Source of the DNA: Actinostola sp. cb2023
Taxonomy: Eukaryota > Cnidaria > Anthozoa > Actiniaria > Actinostolidae
DNA length: 64,000 bases
Direction of reading: 5' to 3'
Assembly (NCBI GenBank): GCA_033675265.1
Contig: JAUJYZ010000684.1
Coordinates: 62,001 to 126,000 of the forward strand
The notes beneath the pieces were generated by a model that worked only from the letters and a program-made list of their open reading frames with translations, was not told where the DNA came from and made no database searches. Position numbers and translations under genes: made by a program. Numbering within the stretch: the stretch's first letter is position 1; each line of letters begins with the position of its first letter. Below are positions 39,001 to 51,000 of this stretch, in pieces.

Positions 39001-42000
39001 GAGAACTATGCTGGGGCCGATGCTGCTACTTCGACTCTCAAAGTTCACGGTACGTCAGAGTATACAGCTTTTTATATAGCTAATTGCATAATCGTTGTCG
39101 GGTTGGACCAAAAGGAATTCTGGGAAATTAAAACTCTCAAATAACACCGTCAAATCATCGACCTTTTTATCCAGACTTGTAGGATCTTAGTTAAATAGCT
39201 CATATACCTTCAAAACTACGAGAACATTGAAGTATCACATGTATGTGGTCAGAACTGATTTACTTGCGGTCTTTTATATATGATTTTCGACCCGACAACG
39301 ATTATGCAATTAGCTATATAAATGTTGTCGGTAGAAGGGCTCGAGATACGCAGCAATAACGAAAGGAATAAAGGGCCATTGAAATGAGTTGCACAGTTCC
39401 TATTGTCGTAACGATGGCGACTTTTAGGCAGAAATACGTCTTATTTGTGTACACAACAAACGGTCAATATTAACCATGGTTCCTTTTGGTCTTGTGGCGC
39501 AGGCTTAATACACTTGTTGCATTGCTTTGCTGTGTTCAAATCTCTTTCTTTCCATTTCTCCATTATGTCCTTACTTTTTATGATCAACGCTTCTTTGTCG
39601 CAGAACCCGTAGTTCCCTACATCTATATCACCGAGCAAGCATACTAATCTATATGTGTCTTTGTCGCAGATCCCGTAGTGCCCTACATCTATATCACCGA
39701 GCACCCATACTAATCTATTTGTCTTTGTCGCAGATCCCGTAGTCCCCTACATCTATTCATCCAGTGGCTTCATTGATGCTCTATCAGGATACAACCCAGT
39801 CAACGTTACCGTCGGACAAGACGTCATCGCTCCCATCCACAGCCAAGTCAAGTTGATATGCCCTTATAAGGGGGTGCCACGCCCTAAGATAATATGGATA
39901 AAAGACCACCAGGCCGTCATATCGGATAATACCATCGAGGTGGATTGCAACGGTACCCTTAAGTTCCATGGCATCAGGTCGAAGGACGCGGGGGAGTTTG
40001 TTTGCTACGTGGAGAGCTTCCTTGGAATGGACATGGCTTTGACACACGTCAAGCTCGTTGGTATGGAAACGTTAGGCATAATAATATTCAACAAAAACAT
40101 TTATTGTAAAGATGTACTGATTATTACTAATAATAAATAAATAAAATTAATTAATTAATAATAATAATAATATTCAATAAACCTGGTCTGTGGCAAATAT
40201 TGGAAGACTGGGTTCGAGTGTTTTGATTGGCTGAATTAGTTACAAGTTTTTCAAGGTGTTTGCCCTCGATGAAAGACTAGTGGAAATATCACTTGAATGG
40301 ATTCAACGTTCCGGCTTTCTCCAGCACATTGGATAGGCTATACAGTTTGTTAAATTGGAGATAATATTGTCAAAATTGAAGAACTGCTATGCGAATGGTT
40401 ATAACACTCGTAGCCAGTCTTCCAATTTATTTGCCGCAGATATAATAATCATCATCATTTAATCATTTTTATTGCGCAATCTAAATAACATCAATATGAT
40501 CAATAGACCTCTTTAGCTTCGTATGTAAATTGCCCATTTCAAACCATGTGATGTAAACATGGTGTTCTCTGGAGAATTATTAGTCCTTTCAATATGAACG
40601 AATAAATCTCAGAAATATAAAGGAACAATTCTCCAGAGAATATCATGTTTACATCACATGGTTTGAAATGGGCAATTTGCATACGAAGCTAAAGAGGTCT
40701 ATTGCGCATTTTAGGACAGGAATAAAGTATTGCGCACATTCAACGAAAAACTGAATCCTGTCAGAAATTCCAATGTTTTCCCCATTTCGAATGGCCACGT
40801 GTTTGATCAGTTTTGTACCAGTAGCAGGTTTATCTTTTCAAGTTTTATTGATTAACTCGTGGTTATTTGTTCTCAGAGAGAAGCATCCCCGTCATTCAAA
40901 AGTCCAACCACGTCATCCCCATCGGTGACAACAGCAAGGTCACGGTTGTGATAGGAGACAGTGTGACAGCGTTACAGACTCAAACAATTGACATCAAATG
41001 TAACACAACAGGAATACCGTACCCTGTCATAACGTGGACCAGGAATGGTGTGCAGATAGACTCAATTGGGATGTATTCTATTGATAAGATGGGCACTCTG
41101 ACTATCTCTGGCGCAGGTAGGAATGGTGTGTATGTCTGTACCGCACAGAATGATCAAGGTATTGACAGCGCTGCAACACAGATTACTGTCAAAGGTGAGT
41201 GTCATTCTGACGTTAAACTCTAATTATCTGTCTGCTCTAGCTCAGTCTGTCTGTCCACATATCTATCTGTCTGTCTGCCTGCCACCTGTCTGCGTCTCTG
41301 TCTGTCTGTCTGTATGTTTGTCACTCTGTCTGCGTTCTGCGTGCCTGCATATCTCTCGATCGTCTGACTGTCTGTCTGTCTGTGTCTCTCTGTGTCTGTC
41401 TGTCTTGCTGTCTGACTGTTTGTTAGTTTGTCTGTCTGTCTGTCTGTCTGCATCTTCTCTCTGTCTGTCTGTTTGAATGTTTGTTTGTCAGTCAGTCTGT
41501 CTGTCTGCTGCATCTTCTCTTTCTGTCTGTCTGTCTTCTGTCTGTCTGTCTGTATGTTTGTTTGTCTGTCTGCCTGCCTGCATATGTCTCCTTTCGTCTG
41601 CCGCTTGTCTTTCTTCGTTTACGTTTGTTTGTTATTTTATTGTCTGCTGTCAGTTTGTGTATCTTTATTTCTATCTGTCTGCTACTAGAAAGCAGTAGAT
41701 TCTGCTTATTTTTATGGCAAAGACAACGCTCTGTCCTTAATTTCTTCAAAATTTATAAATCTAACTTGTGTCTCCTTTTCTGTAGAGCCAAAGCGACCTG
41801 AGATTGTCTCCCCGAGAGACCCCAGAAACATTCCCTTTACCCATCAAAGGAGCGTGACAATCAACGTCAGAGATAACGTGACTGCGTTACCAGGCTCTAC
41901 TCTAACAATCAAGTGTCACGCCATTGGTGTTCCCGATCCAATCGTTACATGGAGCAAGGACGGTAACGCAACGCGCTCTGGAATTGAAGTACTCATTGAT

Positions 42001-45000
42001 GGTTCTCTGTTTATACGACATGGTGGCGTAGCTGATACCGGGCTATATACTTGTAGAGCAGAGAACATCAGAGGAAGCGTGACAGCTTCGTCTAACGTTA
42101 CTATTATGAGTAAGATATAACTTATGTCCATGTGATTTGTATTGGTTTTATTGAGTGATAAACCAAGGAATTATTAGCATCACCATCATCATCATCATCA
42201 CTGTTTATATCCTCTTGGTAATCATCATAATCATAACCATCATCACGAGCTATTGTCATCTCATTGTTTCCAATCTTCACCGTTACATCACCACTACTTT
42301 GCTAGCATCATTGTTTTCATCATCATCATCATCATTATTTATATCCTCTTGGCAATCATCATAAGCATCATCATCATTGCTAGTACTAAGAGGAGCTACT
42401 GTCATCTCACTGTTTCCGGCCATCGTCATCTTCGTCGTTATATCACCACTACTCTGCTACCTTCATTGTTATCATCATCATAATCATCATCATCGTCATC
42501 ATTATATATATTCCCTAGCTCGGCAATCATCATCATCATCATCATCATCATCATTATTATTATATTCCTAGCTCGGCAATCATCATCATCATCATTATTT
42601 ATATTCCCTAGCTCGGCAATCATCATCATCATCATCATTATTAATATTCCCTAGCTCGGCAATCATCATCATCATCATCATCATCATTATTAATATTCCC
42701 TAGCTCGGCAATCATCATCATCATCATCATTATTAATATTCCCTAGCTCGGCAATCATCATCATCATCATCATCATCATTATTTATATTCCCTAGCTCGG
42801 CAATCATCATAGTCATCATCATTACTTGTCACCTTACTGTTTCCATCGTCATCTTCACCACTACCTTGCTACCATCATATATTGTTTTCATCATCATCTT
42901 TACAATCTTTATCACTCGGCTCATATCAAATTATTCACCCCCACAGAACCAACCAAGCCAGTCATCGACAGACCCATCGAACCTCGCAACATTCCTCCGA
43001 CAGTTGTTAGTCACGTGACATTAAGCGTTGGTGAAAACGTCACCTCATTGGTGGGTTCCAGGGTACTCATCGATTGCAATGCAGACGGCGACCCCAAACC
43101 ATTTCTCATTTGGAACAAAAACAACAAAGACATACCGAGAGCGAACGGGATTATATTTTATAACAATGGTACACTACAGATAAACCGGGCATTGTCTCGT
43201 GATTCAGGCAGATACGTGTGTATCGCGAGGAACGCGGGAGGGCAAGACAGCGAAGAAGCGCACGTTAAGATTGTAGGTGAGTGTGGGATTCGTTTTTCCT
43301 CTCATTTGTGGTGTTGAATTATCTCAACTAAAATCCAACAAGATTATCTCTGTTTTTTATATATTTTGTCTATGATACTATAGTTATCGATATAAGTACA
43401 GTAACGGTTGTTGAACTTTTCGTACTTTTGTAGTTTGTTAACTGATAAAAAATAAAAAATATTACCACTGTTTTAAAAACGTTGTCGGTCGAAGGTGGAT
43501 ACGACCGTAAAGAATCATGGGTAATAATGATTGTCTCTGCTGATCGATTTGATAGCAAAAACTTATCTACAGTGTTAGTATGGTCATCACAAGTTACCCT
43601 CACTAATACGACAAAAGTTACTTCGAAATTCGATAACAATTCCCATGATTCCTTTCGCACTTGTCTAAATGTTTCTAACCGACAACAATTATTGAAACAG
43701 TTGTATCCAACCTTACTGTATGTCTTGCAACCATTATCCGATTAACTGCCATGGGCGTGGTCATGTCTGGTTTCGCAAAGAACCGTCCAGCTGGATGCAT
43801 CTCCAATTTGAATGTAAACCTTTTCTTGTGCACTTTTCCAGATTCCATCAAGCCTCGTATCGTTCGACCAGACAAGCCTCGTACCATTCCTCCACGACAC
43901 GTTGGCCCCGTCAATTCAACTATCGGTGATAACGTTGCTGCTCTTACTGACTCTGATGTCACCATTAACTGTCCTGCCATTGGGTTACCAAAGCCAAGGT
44001 TTATGTGGAGTAAAGATGGAGAGAAGATCAGCTTAGGAAACAAGTATTTAGTTCTGGACAATGGTGCACTTGTGATCAGAAAAGTGTCAGTTGATGAATC
44101 AGGAGCGTACCGATGTACCGTGGAAAATATCGTAGGGAAGGACAGTAGAGATACGAAGCTCAATGTCATCGGTAATTTCTGTGTGCATTTTTCAATTTCA
44201 TCAAGGTCTTTGGTAGCAGAAGCTAAAATCAACTATCCCTATCCATATCAATATCATCATCAATTAACAACAACATTAACAACATCATCAACAACAACAT
44301 CATCATCAACACTACAATTAGCACTCTTCATTTTTGAGCGCAAGCTATAGCGCAAACACAAACACATTTTCAAATCAACGAACTGTCGTCTTCCAATTCT
44401 CGCTGTTCTTGTTGTAGTTCCTCAGAAGGCAAAGATCTCCACCCCCGAGAAACCAAGCAGCACTACCAAAGAAGACCGTAGTCCTGTTGTCATGACAGTC
44501 GGTGACAATGTAACCGCACTCACCAACACACCAATCAGTATCGACTGTACTGCAAGTGGAATCCCCAAACCAACCATAACATGGACAAAGGACGACCAAG
44601 TTCTGAGTTTATCAAGTGGATATGTGATTAATGGCAATGGAACATTGGTGATTGAGAAGGCGAACCTTGATGACAAAGGAAGATACACGTGTACTGCAAA
44701 GAATGTAGGGGGACAAGATAGTGTTACGTCAAATGTTGCTGTTGTTGGTGAGTTATGATGTGTACAAATGTGCATACGACATGCTCTAGCTTGTATATGG
44801 GAGCACTCACCGATTTACCAACGCTTTGTTCTTCCGCTATTAAAGCTTTTTCTTGAACCTTTTCTGTTGCACTTTTCCAGATCCCATCAAGCCTCGTATT
44901 GTTCGACCAGACAAGCCTCGTACCATTCCTCCACGACACGTTGGCCCCGTCAATTCAACTATCGGTGATAACGTTACTGCTCTTACTGACTCTGATGTCA

Positions 45001-48000
45001 CCATTAACTGTCCTGCCATTGGGTTACCGAAGCCAAGGTTTATGTGGAGTAAAGATGGAGAGAAGATCAGCTTAGGAAACAAGTATTACGTTCTGGACAA
45101 TGGTGCACTTGTGATCACAAAAGTGTCACTTGATGAATCAGGAGTGTACCGATGTACCGTGGAAAATATAGCGGGAGTCTTTCAATTCTCGTTGTTCTGC
45201 TTGAGTTAAACAATTACGCTCTCAGAACACAAAATGAACATTGAAGCTGAACCACATGTTTTGTAGTTCACATTCTACAGCAATGACTTTCTTCAACTGT
45301 AAAAGTACTGTCATTTGTAGGAAGATGGAGGCACATCGTTTAGGGTGTGGCCCTTGGTAGTGGTTCATTTGTAAAGTGCAATGACATCCACTTGAGCGTA
45401 CTTTTGAATTTTAAATCATTTCTCATTTGCTCTTGATCGATCTCGATTATTCAGAGCCTAAGCAACCCAAGATTAACAGAACTAAGCAGCCAAGTACTAT
45501 AACTCCCAAAGACCACCGACCAGTCAATATGTCTGTGGGCACCAATCTGACGTCACTCGTCAATACACCAATCACGATCAATTGCTTGGCTAGTGGACTC
45601 CCTGCACCCACCATAAAGTGGATGAAGGATGGCAAGGACATCGATGTAGCTGATGGTTATAAGATTAATGCTGATGGATCGTTGTTGATTGAGAATGCCA
45701 AAGCAGAGAACAGTGGACGATATACGTGTGAAGCAGAGAATGTCGAAGGACAGGACAAGGAATCATCGACTGTCAATGTTATAGGTAACTTGAAGATAAA
45801 TACACAGACTGTAAATATAGTGGAACCGCTCGTGAGCGTCCACTCTTGTTATCACGCAGTGCGGTCGCTTAGGGGAAGTGGTCACCATTAAGAGATGATG
45901 GTATATTAATTCTAATCGAACCTCTCGTGAGCGACCACCCTAGCTTTATTGGCACGCAGTGCGGTCGCTCAGGGGAAATGGATTGCTTTTAAGAGGTCAT
46001 AATGATTTAGATTGACGGAGAAATCACAAAAACTGCATTTGCAAGATGGTCATTTTGACCACCCATCAGCATTGGTCGTTGAGACAGGTTCGACTGGATG
46101 CCCACAGGAATTTGCTACCAATTGTTATAGACGTCCTACATATGTCAGTACCAAGGCACCGTTGTAACGACTAATATATGTTGTTGTAGGTCCACAGCGG
46201 CCCAAGATCTCTAACCCCCGACAAACCACGCACCATTGTACCCATTGATCGCCGTCCCGTTGTCATGGCAGTCGGTGACAATGTAACCGCTCTCACCAAC
46301 ACACCAATCAGTATCGACTGTACTGCAAGTGGAATCCCCAAACCAACCATAACGTGGACAAAGGACGACCAAGTACTGAATTTATCAAGTGGATATGTGA
46401 CTGATAGGAATGGAACATTGGTGATTGAGAAGACGAACCTTGATGACAAAGGAAGATACACGTGTACTGCAAAGAATGTAGGGGGACAAGATAGTGCTAC
46501 GTCAAATGTTGCTGTTGTTGGTGAGTATTCTAGTTCACAAATGTACAGACGACACGCGCTAGCTTGTATGTGGGACTGCACTCACTTTTTACCAAGGCTT
46601 TGTTCTTCCGACTATTAAAGCTTTTTCTTGAACCTTTTCTGTTTCACTTTTCCAGATCCCATCAAGCCTCGTATCGTTCGACCAGACAAGCCTCGTACCA
46701 TTCCTCCACGACACGTTGGCCCTGTCAATTCAAATATCGGTGATAACGTTACTGCTCTTACTGACTCTGATGTCACCATTAACTGTCCTGCCATTGGGTT
46801 ACCAAAGCCAAGGTTTATGTGGAGTAAAGATGGAGAGACGATCAGCTTAGGAAACAAGTATTTGCTTCTGGACAATGGTGCACTTGTGATCAGAAAAGTG
46901 TCAGTTGATGAATCAGGAGCGTACCGATGTACCGTGGAAAATATCGTAGGGAAGGACAGTAGAGATACGAAGCTCAATGTCATCGGTAAGTTCTGTTTTC
47001 ATTTTTCATTTTCATCAAGGTGTTTTGTGGCAGAAGCTAACATCAACTATCCCTATCAATATCAAGATCATCATCAATTAATAATAATAAAAAATTAATA
47101 ATAATGATTAATTGGACAATATATCCACAGAGTGGCTCTTCACTTGTCCACTAATCTAAACTATCTACAACAACAACAACAACTACAACAACACCATTAA
47201 CAACATCAACAACAACAACATCATCATCAACACTACAATTAGCACTCTTCATCTTTGAGCGCAAGCTATAGCGCAAACACAAATACATTTTCAAATCAAC
47301 GAACTGTCGTCTTCCAATTCTCGCTGTTCTTGTTGTAGTTCCTCAGAAGGCAAAGATCTCCACCCCCGAGAAACCAAGCAGCACTACCAAAGAAGACCGT
47401 AGTCCTGTTGTCATGACAGTCGGTGACAATGTAACCGCTCTCACCAACACACCAATCAGTATCGACTGTACTGCAAGTGGAATCCCCAAACCAACCATAA
47501 CATGGACAAAGGACGACCAAGTACTTAGTTTATCAAGTGGATATGTGATTGATAGGAATGGAACATTGGTGATTGAGAAGGCAAACCTTGATGACAAAGG
47601 AAGATACACGTGTACTGCAAAGAATGTAGGGGGACAGGATAGTGTTACGTCAAATGTTGCTGTTGTTGGTGAGTAATCTAGTTCACAAATGTACATACGA
47701 CACGCGCTAGCTTGTATGTGGGAACACTCACCGATTTACGAACGCTTTGTTCTTCCGACTATTAAAGCTGTTTCTTGAACCTTTTCTGTTTCACTTTTCC
47801 AGATCCCATCAAGCCTCGTATTGTTCGACCAGACAAGCCTCGTACCATTCCTCCACGACACGTTGGCCCTGTCAATTCAAATATCGGTGATAACGTTACT
47901 GCTCTTACTGACTCTGATGTCACCATTAACTGTCCTGCCATTGGGTTACCAAAGCCAAGGTTTATGTGGAGTAAAGATGGAGAGACGATCAGCTTAGGAA

Positions 48001-51000
48001 ACAAGTATTTGCTTCTGGACAATGGTGCACTTGTGATTAGAAAAGTGTCAGTTGATGAATCAGGAGCATACCGATGTACCGTGGAAAATATCGTAGGGAA
48101 GGACAGTAGAGATACGAAGCTCAATGTCATCGGTAAGTTCTGTTTTCATTTTTCATTTTCATCAAGGTGTTTTGTGGCAGAAGCTAACATCAACTATCCC
48201 TATCAATATCAATATAGGGGAATCATCATCAATTAATAATAATAATAATATAATAATAATGGTTAATTGGACAATATATCCACAGAGTGGCTCTTCACTT
48301 GTCCACTAATCTAAACTATCTACAACAACACCATTAACAACATCATCAACAACAACATCATCATCGATACTACAATTAGCACTCTTCATTTTTGAGCGCA
48401 AGCTATAGCGCAAACACAAACACATTTTCAAATCAACGAACTGTCGTCTTCCAATTCTCGCTGTTCTTGTTGTAGTTCCTCAGAAGGCAAAGATCTCCAC
48501 CCCCGAGAAACCAAGCAGCACTACCAAAGAAGACCGTAGTCCTGTTGTCATGACAGTCGGTGACAATGTAACCACACTCACCAACACACCAATCAGTATC
48601 GACTGTACTGCAAGTGGAATCCCCAAACCAACCATAACATGGACAAAAGACGACCAAGTACTGAGTTTATCAAGTGGATATGTGATTAATAGCAATGGAA
48701 CATTGGTGATTGAGAAGGCGAACCTCGATGACAAAGGAAGATACACGTGTACTGCAAATAATGTAGGGGGACAGGATAGTGCTACGTCAAATGTTGCTGT
48801 TGTTGGTGAGTAATCTAGTTCACAACTGTACAGACGACACGCGCTAGCTTGTATGTGGGAGCACTCACCGATTTACCAAGGCTTTGCTCTTCCGACTATT
48901 AAAGCTTTTTCTTCAACCTTTTCTGTTTCACTTTTCCAGATCCCATCAAGCCTCGTATTGTTCGACCAGACAAGCCTCGTACCATTCCTCCACGACACGT
49001 TGGCCCCGTCAATTCAACTATCGGTGATAACGTTACTGCTCTTACTGACTCTGATGTCACCATTAACTGTCCTGCCATTGGATTACCAAAGCCAAGGTTT
49101 ATGTGGAGTAAAGATGGAGAGAAGATCAGCTTAGGAAACAAGTATTACGTTCTGGACAATGGTGCACTTGTGATCAGAAAAGTGTCAGTTGATGAATCAG
49201 GAGCGTACCGATGTACCGTGGAAAATATCGTAGGGAAGGACAGTAGAGATACGAAGCTCAATGTCATCGGTAAGTTCTGTTTTCATTTTTCATTTTCATC
49301 AAGGTGTTTTGTGGCAGAAGCTAACATCAACTATCCCTATCAATATCAATATCATCATCAATTAATAATAATAAAATAATAATAATAATGGTTAATTGGA
49401 CAATATATCCACAGAGTGGCTCTTCACTTGTCCACTAATCTAAACTATCTACAACAACAACAACAACACCATTAACAACATCATTAACAACAACATCATC
49501 ATCAATACTACAATTAGCACTCTTCATTTTTGAGCGCAAGCTATAGCGCAAGCACAAACACATTTTCAAATCAACGAACTGTCGTCTTCCAATTCTCGCT
49601 GTTCTTGTTGTAGTTCCTCAGAAGGCAAAGATCTCCACCCCCGAGAAACCAAGCAGCACTACCAAAGAAGACCGTAGTCCTGTTGTCATGACAGTCGGTG
49701 ACAATGTAACCGCTCTCACCAACACGCCAATCAGTATCGACTGTACTGCAAGTGGAATCCCCAAACCAACCATAACATGGACAAAGGACGACCAAGTACT
49801 GAGTTTATCAAGTGGATATGTGATTGATAGCAATGGAACATTGGTGATTGAGAAGGCAAACCTAGATGACAAAGGAAGATACACGTGTACTGCAAAGAAT
49901 GTAGGGGGACAGGACAGTGTTACGTCAAATGTTGTTGTTGTTGGTGAGTTATGATGTTCATAAATATGCATACGACGCGCTCTAGCTTGTATTTGGGAGT
50001 ACTCACTCACCTTTTTAACAAGGCTTTGTTCTTCGACGGATATCAAAGCTTTTTCGTGAACCTTTTCTATTGCATTTTTCCAGATCCCATCAAGCCTCGT
50101 ATCGTTCGACCAGACAAGCCTCGTACCATTCCTCCACGACACGTTGGCCCCGTCAATTCAACTATCGGTGATAACATTACTGCTCTTACTGACTCTGATG
50201 TCACCATTAACTGTCCCTGCCATTGGGTTACCAAAGCCAAGGTTTATGTGGAGTAAAGATGGAGAGAAGATCAGCTTAGGAAACAAGTATTACGTTCTGG
50301 ACAATGGTGCACTTGTGATCAGAAAAGTGTCAGTTGATGAATCAGGAGCGTACCGATGTACCGTGGAAAATATCGTAGGGAAGGACAGTAGAGATACGAA
50401 GCTCAATGTCATCGGTAAGTTCTGTTTTCATTTTTCATTTTCATCAAGGTGTTTTGTGGCAGAAGCTAACATCAACTATCCCTATCAATATCAAGATCAT
50501 CATCAATTAATAATAATAAAAAAATTAATAATAATGATTAATTGGACAATATATCCACAGAGTGGCTCTTCACTTGTCCACTAATCTAAAACTATCTACA
50601 ACAACATCAACAACAACAACATCATCATCAACACTACAATTAGCACTCTTCATCTTTGAGCGCAAGCTATAGCGCAAACACAAATACATTTTCAAATCAA
50701 CGAACTGTCGTCTTCCAATTCTCGCTGTTCTTGTTGTAGTTCCTCAGAAGGCAAAGATCTCCACCCCCGAGAAACCAAGCAGCACTACCAAAGAAGACCG
50801 TAGTCCTGTTGTCATGACAGTCGGTGACAATGTAACCGCTCTCACCAACACGCCAATCAGTATCGACTGTACTGCAAGTGGAATCCCCAAACCAACCATA
50901 ACGTGGACAAAGGACGACCAAGTACTGAGTTTATCAAGTGGATATGTGATTGATAGCAATGGAACATTGGTGATTGAGAAGGCAAACCTAGATGACAAAG

